Assembly: GCF_042477335.2 (NCBI RefSeq) | Contig: NC_091247.1 | Coordinates: 223,906,001 to 223,970,000, forward strand | Direction: 5' to 3' | Length of the DNA stretch: 64,000 nucleotides | From: Ovis canadensis | Lineage: Eukaryota; Chordata; Mammalia; Artiodactyla; Bovidae | In this document: one piece after another, positions 1 through 9,365 of the stretch | Layout of the letters: each line of letters opens with the position of its first letter | Numbering within the stretch: the first letter of the stretch is position 1 | Translations under genes and position numbers: made by a program | Notes under the pieces: model-generated | The model's database searches: none | What the model was told of the DNA's origin: nothing | The model's input: the letters and a program-made list of their open reading frames with translations, nothing else

Positions 1-149
1 TTCACAGCTCCCACCCTAGACCTGCCCTTGGTATTCTCTGTTGGGTGGAATGTAACCAGGTTAGGGTTATTTGCTTGAAGTGTGTCTTGGAAACTCACTG
101 GAGCCCATAGGGACAGGCTGGTCCCATCTGCAGCCCCTTTATTCACTTA

Positions 150-308
150 ATTCTCTGTTTTTGGCTGTGCCAGGCCTTAATTATAGCATGAAAGATCTTT
201 AATTTTTTGCAGCATGGGGGATCTAGTTCCTTGACCAGGGATTGAACCCAGGACCCCCTGCATTGGGAGAGCAGAGTCTTAGCCACTGGATCACCAGGGA
301 AGTCCCTC
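150..308 (-). mobile_element. CHR-type tRNA-Glu SINE, antisense
   Basis: The reverse complement carries the CHR head (GGGACTTCCCTGGTGATCC), a B-box-like GGTTCAATCCCTGGTCAAGG and a tail at about 150-160. A perfect 9-nt TSD, attcactta, sits at 141-149 and 309-317, so both insertion boundaries are set. It is a non-coding Pol III-type retroposon. Confidence 0.92.
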
Positions 309-348
309 ATTCACTTATTATTCATTCGCCTGAGCACACACTGTGCTG

Positions 349-550
349 TGCTTCCCAGGTGGCGCTAGTGATGAAGTCAATGCAGAAGAAGCAAGACACA
401 TAGGTTCGATTCCTGGGTCGGAAAGACCCCCTGGAGTAGGAAATGGCAACCCACTCCAGTATTCTTGCCTGGGAAATACCATGGACAGAGGAGCCTAGCC
501 GGTCCACGGGGCCTTAAAGGTTCAGACATGACTGAGCAATTCCACACACA
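349..550 (+). mobile_element. Bov-tA SINE with (CA)n tail
   Basis: A tRNA-like head (cttcccaggtggcgctagtg) is followed by the BovB-derived body (aatggcaacccactccagta) and the end gactgagcaa. The tail is a short (CA)n run. A 14-nt TSD, cacacactgtgctg, is present at 335-348 and 551-564. The right TSD merges with the CA run, so the tail boundary is approximate. Confidence 0.9.
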
Positions 551-889
551 CACACACTGTGCTGGACATTAGGGAGTCTGTGACGTCTAAGCTCCCTCTA
601 GGGAGTCCTGTCTCCCTCTAGGAGCTCACAGTCCTTGCAGAGGAACCAAAAGAGCCAAGAGGCAGCTTCGATCTGGCAGCATCCAGACCACTGGGCCCTG
701 CCTGGAGACACAGGTGTGGATGGTGGGAGCCCAGGTGGAAGGCCCAGCTGAAGCCAGGCAGGGAAGTGAGAACTGGTTTGTTCTGCTGTTATCGAAAAGC
801 CTGCAGTGGGGTGGCTGGAGAATAGGTTAAAAATATGGCCCAGAGCCTCATAACTTCCCCCCAAAATGTGGCAAAAGGCCTGCTCCCTG
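551..889. other. Non-SINE stretch, no gene seen
   Basis: Moderately GC-rich sequence. The part near 565-640 resembles the degraded 'ggagctcacagtc' portion of old mammalian repeats. No splice-bounded open frame or RNA gene could be recognised. Confidence 0.4.
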
Positions 890-1098
890 TGTGTGTTAGT
901 CACTCAGTCTTGTGTCTGACTCTTTTCGACCCCATGGTCTGTAGCTCACCAGGCTCCTCTGTCCATGGGATTTCCCAGGCAAGAATATTGCAGTGGGTTG
1001 CCATTTTTCTCCTCCAGGGGACCTTCCGGACCTAGGTATTGAACTTGGGTCTCCTGCTTGGCAAGCAGATTCTTTACCATCCGAGCCACCAGAGAAGC
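890..1098 (-). mobile_element. Bov-tA SINE, antisense
   Basis: The antisense body starts with the typical inverted tail (gtcactcagtcttgtgtctg), continues through 'ccatgggatttcccaggcaa', and ends in the inverted head 'gagccaccagagaagc'. Full length by eye. Its translation produces the common 'SSVHGISQARIL' shadow peptide, which is not a gene. Confidence 0.9.
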
Positions 1099-1590
1099 AA
1101 GAACGGAATTTGCTTTTTCCAGAAGATGGAGGGTCAGGATGGGTTAAAAAGGGAGAACCGGCAATCAGAGGGGAAGGGTGCTCTGGATGATAGTCTGGGG
1201 ACTAATGGTGAGACCCAGGCAGATGGGAGGGACACTGAGAGGCAGAATCAGTAGGACCTGGACCCTGGCTGAGCCGACAATCCTGCAAGCTTCCAGAATG
1301 GCAGTGCAGGCCCCCGCACTGACTTCAGTCCCTGCACGAGGAATGCCAGGCCGCTCTGACAATGGACTTGTGCAAGTCTGTGCAGCTCAGCTGAACAGGC
1401 GGAGCAGCCCATTGCCTCCAGAATCTGTCCCATGCCAGCATCCAGCTTTGGTTTGGCTGAACTACCCAAGTGACCCGTCCATGCCCTCTCATAGGAAAGC
1501 ATGAACTCAGCACTTAGCATAGAACCTGGCACAGCACAGACACTCAGTAAATGGTAGGTGGGATTATTTATTAAGCCTCAGTAGGGAGCA
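1099..1590. other. Unique stretch with MIR-like end
   Basis: 1099-1500 is unassigned. 1500-1570 resembles the MIR 3' part (cacttagcatagaacctggc ... cactcagtaaatg). Overlapping open frames on both strands lack similarity I recognise and have no support as exons. Confidence 0.4.
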
Positions 1591-1804
1591 CTTGGGGCTT
1601 CCCTGGTGGCTCAGTGGTAAAGAACCTGCCTGCCAACACAAGACACATGAGTTCAATCCCTGGGTTGGGAAGATCCTCTGGAGAAGGAAATGGCAACCCA
1701 CTCCAATATTCTTATCTGGGAAGTTCCATGGACAGAGGAGCTTGTCAGGCTACAGACCACGGGGCCGCAAAAGAGTTGGACAAGTCTTAGCCACTAAACA
1801 CAAC
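1591..1804 (+). mobile_element. Bov-tA SINE
   Basis: Complete head (gggcttccctggtggctcag), body and end. An 8-nt TSD, agggagca, lies at 1583-1590 and 1805-1812. The 114-aa frame across it is SINE read-through. Confidence 0.93.
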
Positions 1805-1812
1805 AGGGAGCA

Positions 1813-2360
1813 TGGGGCTGTGGGTGGAGGTGTGGGAACAAAAGACTTCTTCCATTCACTCGGTACTCACTTACTGAACAGTCTGGGGACAGGCCCTGGA
1901 CAAGCCCAGCTAGGGCGCTGTGTCGGAACTGACTGAGGGATAGCCTGAGGCCCTAAGCACTGCGGGACGGAGGAAAGCTGAGAAAAGGGGGTTCCTTCAG
2001 AACTCTTCCTAGTGCAGAGGTGGCAAGAGAAAAGGATCTCTCAGCCTACTGAGGGGTCAGGGTCTGGCTTCTCAGAGTCTACACCTAGTATCTTATCATC
2101 TAGAAGCAGTGTTCAGGTCACGTGGCCTTTCTAAAAACAGGCCAAGGAGCAAGCAAGTACTACAAGTGCCTGGCACTACCTGGAGAGCCTAGGCCTGGCA
2201 CACAGAAGGGCCCTGGGCTGGCTGACTTCCCACAGCTTCAGGGGCCCACCTTCTGGCCGGAGGGAAAGTCTCCTTTATTGGCTTCTCCAGGCCCAGCCCA
2301 CTGCCTTTATCACTGCACCCTCCCGCCCAGCACAGGCTTGGTGCCAGAAGCCTCAGAATA
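1813..2360. other. Unique stretch, no gene seen
   Basis: Unassigned single-copy-looking sequence. Near 1860-1930 there is weak resemblance to a 'lasts-in-front-of-TSD' old mammalian repeat. The 116-aa plus frame ends in a BovB tail and is not supported as coding. Confidence 0.35.
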
Positions 2361-2369
2361 TTTAATGGG

Positions 2370-2508
2370 GTGTTGTGTGTCGGATTCTTTGCAACCCCCA
2401 TGGGCCGCAGCAGCCAGGCTTCCGTGTCCTTCACCATCTCCTGAAGTTTGCTCAAACACATTGAATCGGTGATGCCATCCAACCCTCTGGTCCTCTGCCG
2501 ACCTCTGT
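2370..2508 (-). mobile_element. BovB 3' end, antisense
   Basis: Inverted BovB 3' terminal sequence, recognised from 'cttcaccatctcctgaagtt' and 'gatgccatccaaccctctgg'. A perfect 9-nt TSD, tttaatggg, at 2361-2369 and 2509-2517 shows an independent, severely 5'-truncated insertion. Confidence 0.9.
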
Positions 2509-2517
2509 TTTAATGGG

Positions 2518-2710
2518 AAGTGAAAGTGAAAGTCGCTCAATCTTGTCTGACTCTTTGCGACCCTATGGACTATACAGTCCATGGAATTCTCCAGGCCAAG
2601 GAGTGGGTAGCCTTTCCCTTCTCCAGGAAATCTTCCTCCACCCAAGGATGGAACCCAGGTCTCCCGCATTGCAGGCGGATTCTTTCCCAGCTGAGCCACA
2701 AGGAAAGCCC
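2518..2710 (-). mobile_element. Bov-tA SINE, antisense
   Basis: Inverted Bov-tA starting with the gaaagtgaaagtcgctca tail and ending in 'gagccacaaggaaagccc'. It follows directly on the BovB fragment's right TSD. The near-duplicates gttttaatggg (2507-2517) and gttttaaggg (2711-2720) are a plausible TSD that reused the same site. Confidence 0.9.
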
Positions 2711-2808
2711 GTTTTAAGGGGAGGAAGGAGCCCAGACCTGTGTAACTGGGTTTGTCCCGCAGAAGCGGAGGGGCGCTCAGCCCAGTCCTGCAGGTGGCGC
2801 GCACAAAC

Positions 2809-2880
2809 GCCATTCCCATTAGACAGACCAGGAAGCCGAGGCCCAGAGAGACGGCTTGCCGAGGTCACACGCAACCCGTG
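2809..2880 (+). mobile_element. MIR core fragment
   Basis: 'cattagacagaccaggaagc' and 'gaggcccagagagacggctt' followed by 'gaggtcacacgcaac' match the MIR pattern of a gag-gcc-cagagag run leading to a 'ggtcacac' block. It lies at the edge of the CpG island. Confidence 0.6.
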
Positions 2881-3240
2881 TGCCCGCGCTGCCCGCCGCT
2901 CGGGCTCCTGTCAATCCCGTCCCCAAGCCTGCGACCCCCGGCCCCCAACAGTGCAGTGCCCGCCTCCTGCTCTGCGGGGTTTCTTTGACGCGGGCGCAAC
3001 CCCCAGGACATCCCCGCCACGCCTCCAGGGCCCTGCCTGCCTGCCGCCCAGGCCCTCCCACCCCCGCCCAGCCCCGCCGCCGCGCTGCGGCCCCCGGGGC
3101 CGCGCACCTGCCTGCGGTGGGGGTGGGGGGACCGGCCGGGCTCGGGGGCCGCCCCACTTCCGGAGGCGGGGTAGGGGTGGCGACGCTGCGCGTCTGCTTT
3201 TCAGCGATGAAGCCTCGGCTGCGGCCTCCGGATGCCCGGG

Positions 3241-3272
3241 CGGGGAGCAGGGTGGGGGTGGGGGTGGGGGAA
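3241..3272 (+). other. G-quadruplex-prone tract in CpG island
   Basis: Repeated runs of five Gs separated by single T residues (gggtgggggtgggggtgggg) on the plus strand satisfy the G3+N1-7 pattern several times. It lies inside the candidate promoter. Confidence 0.6.
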
Positions 3273-3815
3273 ATCTGAAAAGGGAACTCGGACGCGACAG
3301 CAAACCAGTGGCGGTTTCGTTCGCCCAGATCCGGACACAAAGGCGGCCGCGGGCGGCTCGGCGCGGGCAGGCAGTCCCGAGACCCCGCGGCCGCCGGGGC
3401 CCCGGGGGCTTCCGCGGAGGAAGGAGACCCGGGCGGCGCGGCCGGCTCGGTCCGGCCACACCCCGACACCTGGGCCCGGGGCGGAGAGAGCCGCGCCCTA
3501 GGGCTCCGCTCTTTCCAACCTTTGTTCTGGCTTCAGCGCGCGATCCCCGGGCCCCTCCACCCTCGCCGCAGGGCTCATGTGGACCTCGACCCTTAACCTT
3601 CGCTGATCCCCGGGCGGTCCCGCGGTCTAGGTCCGGGGCGGGGCGGGGGTGAGCGCGAGCGCGGGGTCCCGGCGGCTGCACGTGCCGGGCCTCAGGGGGG
3701 ACGGAGCCCCGTTCTCGCCGCGCTGCCGCCCAGGTGTCCCGGCCGCTGGCACCGAGCCAGGGGTTGGGAGCTGCGGAGGCGAGCCCCTGGAGCCCCCTGG
3801 ACCCCTGCCCTGGAG

Positions 3816-4300
3816 GAGATAATAGGATCAGGGCCACGCTGATAGCAGTTAGTGACAGTCAGCCCTCGCTAAATGGGTGAGATCACAGCCACAAGGGCTG
3901 ACCCGAAGAGCCGGGCTAGAGTTCCTGTCCTTGAAGTTACAGGAAAGTGGTAATCTTGGATTTTCTGTTTAATCATATTATGGAAGATTTTTTATCATAA
4001 GCGAAAGTCATGGTGGTAAGATGAGCCCCCCAGGTGCGCGGCACTCAGATACAATTATAAGCAGGTGACCATCTGGTTCTGCCTGACCCTCACTCTCCAC
4101 CCACGGCCCGACCTGTCATTGTGAAACAGATCCTTGGCATTGGGTCAGATTTCAGTTGTGCCCCCTGAGACACTTACTGGCTTTTGATGAAAAGCCCTTT
4201 GTTTAGAAAACATTTTAAAAGCTGAACAGATTAAAACATTAAGGAGTGGAGATAAACATGAAGATAAAGGAGACTGAACAGTGGAAGGAGTGGAAAGACT
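3816..4300. other. Unique stretch downstream of CpG island
   Basis: AT content rises abruptly after 3830. No SINE or clear old repeat and no convincing open frame. It could be first-intron or upstream sequence of whatever uses the CpG island. Confidence 0.35.
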
Positions 4301-4340
4301 GAAATGATGAAAGCCCAGAAGCCCAGGCCGTGCTTTCGGC

Positions 4341-4377
4341 GGCGGGGTGCGGGGGTGGGGGGTGGGGGGTGGGGTGG
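4341..4377 (+). other. G-rich, G-quadruplex-prone tract
   Basis: A G-run block (tgcgggggtggggggtgggg and continuing) has at least four runs of four or more Gs separated by 1-2 nt, in otherwise mixed sequence. Confidence 0.6.
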
Positions 4378-4379
4378 CG

Positions 4380-5150
4380 AATTAGGTTCCCAAGGTGAGA
4401 GCTTGAGCGGAGAGGAGAGAGGAGCCAGGGAGAAGAGGTGTGATTCAGGACACCAGTCGAAGGTAGAAGTGACTGGATTTGCTGACGGATTAGACAGGAG
4501 TCTTGAAGGAGAGAGGCTTTGATGACGGGAAGCTAGGAGAATGGCAGTGCTTTGAAATGCCTTGAGGAAGACTAGGGGAAGATTTGGGGGAATCCAAAGT
4601 AGAGTTTGGATTGCTACACCTGAGCTGCCATTGAGATATCCAAGTGGAGATACCGTGGGGAGGTAGGTATTTGAGGAGAATTCCCAGGGATGGGAGCAGG
4701 GCTAGAGATTCCAAGAGTGGAGTTTTAACCACTGGACCACCAGGGAAGTCCCAAGGGCTAGAGATTGAAATCCGGAAGTTGAGAACCTGTAGTGTATTTA
4801 AAAATCACAGGACTGGAATGGATAGTGGGCAGTGAAGTCAAGGGAAGAAAGCGTTCCTAAGAAAGAGAGAGGGATTGACAGTGTGGAATATCATGGAGAG
4901 GTCAAGGAAAAGGAGGACAAAGAAAAAGTGACCATTTAATCTCATAACTGGGACACCCTTGGTGAAGTTGGTGGGAGAAATTTCAAAAGAGCAACATAGT
5001 TGAAAGCCAAACCAGAGGGACCTGAGAGAGCATGAGTGAGGGAGGGATTAATCTTTGGAGAAACTGTGATGTGAGCAGAAACTAGAAAAATGAGGCCAAA
5101 GAAGATACATTAAAACAAAATGAAATGACATTTTAGTGCAGAGAATTTAA
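4380..5150 (+). mobile_element. Ancient mammalian interspersed repeat
   Basis: Purine-rich phrases such as 'ggatttgctgacggattaga', 'gagatatccaagtggagat' and 'cagtgaagtcaagggaag' are typical of a degraded mammalian-wide repeat; I do not assign the family. It contains the short SINE-head insertion at 4711-4753. Confidence 0.5.
4711..4753 (-). mobile_element. Tailless CHR SINE head (43 nt)
   Basis: The reverse complement is only the first ~43 nt of a CHR SINE: the 5' head, ending at about the position of the tRNA anticodon loop, with no body and no A-tail. It is bracketed by a perfect 13-nt TSD, agggctagagatt, at 4698-4710 and 4754-4766. 3'-truncated, tailless, TSD-flanked copies match the known class of mammalian tailless retropseudogenes. 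Confidence 0.85.
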
Positions 5151-5154
5151 GACT

Positions 5155-6010
5155 TACTTGAGAGTAGAATAATATAATGAACCCATACCGGTCATCTAAC
5201 ATCTGTCTTTATCCACATACAATTTTGTTTCATCCATACCTGCCTGGTTGCTTTAAAGCAAATCTTAGAATTCATTCTCTTTCAGTCATAAATGGACTTC
5301 AGTATGTATCTCTAACAGGGAAGGATTCAATCTTTCATAGTTAAGAGCTTAGTTTTTTAACATAACTGCAAAATAATTTTCATACCTAAAAACAAGTAAC
5401 AGTAATTCCTAAATAATTATCTAATAGCCAGTCACCAGTGTTCACACTTTCCTGATTATCCCATAAGTGATTTTCTAATAATTTCTGTGTTACAGTCAGG
5501 ATACAAATAAGTTCATATTTTTGCACTTGTTTGATTTGTCTCTTAACCTTCTTTTAATCTATAACATTTCCTCTCCTTTAAAAATTTTTTAAGAAACCAG
5601 ATCATTTGTTTTTTAGAATTTTCCACACTGAGTTTTGCCGATGGCATTGCTTCCACATTGGCTCAGTGGTAAAGAATCTGCCTGCCAATGCCAGAGACAC
5701 AGGAAATGAGAATTCAACCCTGGGTCTGGCAGATCCCCTGGAGAAGGAAATGGCAACCCACTCTGGTATTCTTGCCTGGGTAATCCCATGGACAGAGGAG
5801 CCTAGTGGTGCGTCCAGGAGGCTGCACATGGTTTTGCAACTAAACAACAAAAGCAATGTCTTTCTAATCATGCTGGGAACTTCCTGATGCATCACAGAAA
5901 GCCTCATTTTCTCTTGGTGATTGATCAGGTGTTTTCAGCCTGATCCTTGTATTATAAGTTCCCCATCAGCTTGTCACCTTACAACCCTAATCATGAGTGT
6001 TCTTGAAAAA
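5155..6010. mobile_element. Old L1-derived repeat, split by SINE
   Basis: 'aaagcaaatcttagaattca', 'cagtatgtatctctaacagg', 'gtcaggatacaaataagttc' and, after the SINE, 'ttcagcctgatccttgtatt' match an old L1M-like consensus. The Bov-tA at 5650-5850 interrupts it. Orientation is not certain. Confidence 0.55.
5650..5850 (+). mobile_element. Bov-tA SINE
   Basis: The head is diverged (ttccacattggctcagtggt). The body 'aatggcaacccactctggta' is typical. It ends in 'actaaacaacaa' and is inserted in the old L1-like repeat. Confidence 0.85.
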
Positions 6011-6168
6011 GCAATGGTGAAGAGAAATCCTCCCATGGGGTGAAACTGGAGTAGTGTATGTCTTTGTCTACATGGTCTAGACTTGGGGATGACCTGAGGT
6101 TAGACTTACAGGCCGTGACTAACAGAGGCTTGAAGGATCAGGACTGGAAGACGAGTAACCAGGAAACT

Positions 6169-6384
6169 GCTGCTGCTGAAGTCAATTTAGTCGCGTCCAA
6201 CTCTGTGCAACACTGTGGACTGCAGCCTGCCAGGCTCCTCTGTCCACGGGATTCTCTAGGCAGGAATACTAGAGTGGGTTGCCGTGCCCTAACTCCAGGA
6301 GATCTTCTGGACCCAGGGATCAAACCCGGGTCTCCTGTATTGCAGGCAGAGTCTTTACCACTGAGCCACCAGGGAGGTCCAACA
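6169..6384 (-). mobile_element. Bov-tA SINE, antisense
   Basis: Full-length inverted copy with a (CTG)n-type tail (ctgctgctgaagtcaattta). The TSD aggaaact lies at 6161-6168 and 6385-6392. Confidence 0.92.
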
Positions 6385-6392
6385 AGGAAACT

Positions 6393-7364
6393 AGGGAAGA
6401 GCTATGTAGATGGGGTGCTCAGAACAGGCAGTGTGGACCTATTTGTGTCCTATTTGAATGCTCTTCACAGGATATCTGTTGCAGAGGAGGCTCTCAGTAT
6501 TATTAAGTGGACAAAATGACACATTCCGTGGCTGTCAGTCAGCCTCTTTCCCTGGCCACCCTGGTTCAAGTGGGTCCATGTGGCAAGGATGAAGATAACA
6601 TGCACAGCTAACAAGGCCCTTCCCTCAACAAGCTGATCGGGCTTCTGCTGTTCCTGAGTGTATAACCTCCCAAAGCAGAGACCGGCACTCACCTCCTCAG
6701 CCCTGCATGCCGTCATCCCCCAGGGGTTAGCCACTTGCTTGTAGGCTGGTTACACTGGACCTCTTTCATCACGGAGTTGGCAGCAGTTTTCTGCTCTAGA
6801 AAAAACATACATTCTGTCATCAGTGCTTCTCCCTGCATCACCATCCATAGTCTCTTAGAATGCCTTTTGCACTTTCATAGTATTCCACGCAACAGCACGT
6901 CCAATCAAGGGACTGGCTTCCTAGCAAAAGAACTGTAGGTATGAGCATGCGTGCATAGAATTCAATAGTGTTACTATGTACCCCATAACCTAGGGGCAGC
7001 TGGCCTGAAAGATGGTGGAATGACCTACTGGAAGTTCTTTTCTGATGCCAGTTGAGAAGAACACCCTGAACGGATGGGAGTCTGTCTTATATGTGCTTTC
7101 TTGCACGTGTGGTCAATATGTGGTGCTATTTGAAGGTCTAGACCAGGAGCAGCACCTCTCACTGTTACACCTACTTTCAGCTCCTTCTCCCACACCTTAG
7201 CTTGATGGGAGGCCTCAGTTCCCAAAGGAGGAATTTGTCCTAATATTAGGGGACACAGCTATGGTTTCATTCAGTTGGAATCTGGACATTGGCACTTCCC
7301 ATTTGGTAAAGAAAGAGGTTACTCTACTGGCTGGAGTGATTCACTCGAATTCTCAAAGCAAATT
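6393..7364. other. Unique stretch, no gene seen
   Basis: About 970 bp without recognisable SINE, LINE or LTR sequence. Open frames of 60-90 aa occur on both strands but none is recognisable or flanked by convincing splice sites. Confidence 0.4.
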
Positions 7365-7376
7365 GTTACTTACAAA

Positions 7377-7582
7377 TCTATCACGTGCTCAGTTGTATCC
7401 AACTGTTTGCCACCCCATGGACTGTAGCCTGCCAGGCCCTCTGTGCTTGGGATTTCCCAGGCAAGAACACTGGAGTGGTTTGCCATTTCCTTCTCCAGGG
7501 GATCTTCAAGACCCAGGGATCAAACCCATATCTCCTGCATTACAGGGGGATTCTTTACTTCTTGAGCCATGGGGGAAGTGTC
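7377..7582 (-). mobile_element. Bov-tA SINE, antisense
   Basis: Full inverted copy. A perfect 12-nt TSD, gttacttacaaa, at 7365-7376 and 7583-7594 makes this one of the clearest recent insertions. Confidence 0.94.
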
Positions 7583-7801
7583 GTTACTTACAAAGGAGGC
7601 TACAAAACTGTGTCTGGAATCCCAAGGAATCTTTCTTCACTTTCTCTCAGTGAAGGGGAGGAGCCATTCCTGCTGTCCCTGATGGTTATGGTGAATCTAG
7701 GTGTTTAAGTTTCTCTTAAAACAACAGACTGGCCCCAAATAGGAAAAGGAGTACATCAAGGCTGCATATTGTCACCCTGCTTATTTAACTTATATGCAGA
7801 G

Positions 7802-8063
7802 GCAGTGGCACCCCACTCCAGTACCCTTGCCTGGAAAATCCCGTGGATGGAGGAGCCTGGTAGGCTGCAGTCCACGGGGTCGCTAAGAGTCAGACACGAC
7901 TGAGCGACTTCACTTTCACTTTTCACTTTCATCCATTGGAGAAGGAAATGGCAACCCACTCCACTGTTCTTGCCTGGAGAATCCCAGGGACGGGGGGGAG
8001 CCTGGTGGGCTGCTGTCTCTGGGGTCGCACAGAGTAGGACACGACTGAAGCTACTTAGCAGCA
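7802..8063 (+). mobile_element. BOV-A2 dimeric SINE inside BovB
   Basis: Two Bov-A units are joined by the ttcacttttcactttcatcc linker and end in a (CAG)n tail. The BovB sequence resumes exactly after it. The 6-nt TSD gcagag at 7796-7801 and 8064-8069 is short and overlaps the tail. Confidence 0.92.
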
Positions 8064-8069
8064 GCAGAG

Positions 8070-8549
8070 TACATCATAAGAAACGCTGGGCTGGAAGAAG
8101 CACAAGCTGGAGTCAAGATTGCCAGGAGAAATATCAATAACCTCAGATATGCAGATGACACCACCCTTATGGCACAAAGTGAAGAGGAACTCAAAAGCCT
8201 CTTGATGAAAGTGAAAGAGGAGAGTGAAAAAGTTGGCTTAAAGCTCAACATTCAGAAAACGAAGATCATGGCATCTGGTCCCATCACTTCATGGGAAATA
8301 GATGGGGAAACAGTGGAAACAGTGTCAGACTTTATTTTGGGGGGCTCCAAAATCACTGCAGATGGTGATTGCAGCCATGAAATTAAAAGATGCTTACTCC
8401 TTGGAAGGAAAGTTATGACCAACCTAGATAACATATTGAAAAGCAGAGATATTGCTTTGCCAACAAAGGTCTGTCTAGTTAAGGCTATGGTTTTTCCTGT
8501 GGTCATGTATGGATTCGAGAGTTGGACTGTGAAGAAAGCTGAGCGCTGA
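8070..8549 (+). pseudogene. BovB reverse transcriptase remnant
   Basis: The reading frame includes NNLRYADDTTLM (the RT motif C region), EESEKVGLKLNIQKTKIM and the C-terminal ITSWEIDGETVETVSDF stretch. These fit the end of the RT palm and thumb of RTE-type ORF2. The frame is cut off by the BOV-A2 upstream and by a stop near 8547. Confidence 0.85.
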
Positions 8550-8929
8550 AGAATTGATGCTTTTGAACTGTGGTGTTGGAGAAGACGCTTGAGAGTCCCT
8601 TGGACTGCAAGGAGATCCAACCAGCCCATCCTAAAGGAGATCAGTCCTGGGTGTTCACTGGAAGGACTGATGTTGAAGCTGAAACTCCAATACTTTGGCC
8701 ACCTCGTGTGAAGAGTTGACTCACTGGAAAAGACCCTGATGCTGGGTGGGATTGGGGGCAGGAGGAGAAGGGGACGACAGAGGATCAGATGGCTGGATGG
8801 CACCACCGACTCGATGGACATGAGTTTGAGTGAACTCCAGGAGTCGGTGATGGACAGGGAGGCCTGGCATGCTGTGATTCGTGGGGTTGCAAAGAGTCGG
8901 ACACGACTGAGCAACGGAACTGAACTGAG

Positions 8930-9223
8930 GGCGTCTACTCAATGTCACATCCAGGCCTCAGAGCCTCACTCCTTCTCTTTCTAGTCCCTAGCAGAGGAGA
9001 TTTGCTGGGGCTGTGAGTTCGGCCTTCTTTGTAACTCATAAATAAAATCTTGGGCCTGATTTCCAGCACTCTCCGTCCTCTGGCTGCAGGAGATGAGGGT
9101 ATCTTTAGACGTCACCATGGTGACTTTCTGGCTTCCACATCATGCTCTGAGTTGATTATTGACTGACTTGAGCCAATTGTTTTCTTCCTTTTGGGTTCTT
9201 GTGGCAGTTATAACAGCCAACTA
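8930..9223. other. Repeat-free stretch, possible regulatory sequence
   Basis: No transposon is visible. A perfect 14-nt palindrome, gtcaccatggtgac, lies at 9111-9124 and overlaps an acgtcacc CRE-like half-site. No gene is apparent. Confidence 0.4.
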
Positions 9224-9365
9224 GGGACCTCCCTAGTGGTCCAGTGGCCAAGACACTGTGTTCCCAATGCAGGGGGCCCAGGTTCGATCCCTGGTCAGGG
9301 AACTAGATCTCACATGCTGCAACTAAGACCCAGCGCAGCCAAATAAATAAATATATATTTTTTTA
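9224..9365 (+). mobile_element. CHR-type SINE
   Basis: Head 'gggacctccctagtggtcca', B-box 'ggttcgatccctggtcaggg', the 'agcgcagccaaataaata' end and an A/T-rich tail are all present. Confidence 0.92.

Larger units (their letters stand above)
2745..3815. promoter_or_regulatory. CpG island, candidate promoter
   Basis: About 1.07 kb of very GC-rich sequence packed with CG dinucleotides, GGGCGGGG-type boxes and an ETS-like cacttccggaggcgggg at about 3155. CpG density stands far above the flanks, which suggests germline-unmethylated promoter sequence. Strand and gene are unknown: both strands carry long GC-driven open frames (379 aa plus, 308 aa minus) of low-complexity Pro/Arg/Gly composition. Possible donor sites are plus gggg|gtgagc near 3648 and minus cag|gtgcgcg near 3107. 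A MIR core at about 2809-2880 sits at the left edge. Confidence 0.8.
7718..8929 (+). mobile_element. BovB LINE, 3' part, split by BOV-A2
   Basis: The 5'-truncated RTE-clade element begins within the reverse transcriptase domain (acagactggccccaaatagg) and runs to the 3' end (gactgagcaacggaactgaa). A BOV-A2 at 7802-8063 splits the RT region. Downstream the frame still encodes the catalytic YADD motif (8148-8159). Stops, including one near 8547, make it non-functional. Confidence 0.93.

Noticed and set aside
541-564. (CA)n as an independent microsatellite
   Set aside because: It is the tail of the Bov-tA at 349-550 merging with its TSD.
2513-3652. 379-aa plus-strand open frame
   Set aside because: It starts in an antisense Bov-tA and continues through the CpG island. 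Composition is Pro/Arg/Gly low-complexity; GC-rich DNA has few stops. No domain and no splice support.
2911-3837. 308-aa minus-strand open frame (and 216 aa at 2819-3469)
   Set aside because: Same GC-rich artefact on the other strand. It overlaps other long frames, as expected when stops are depleted by composition.
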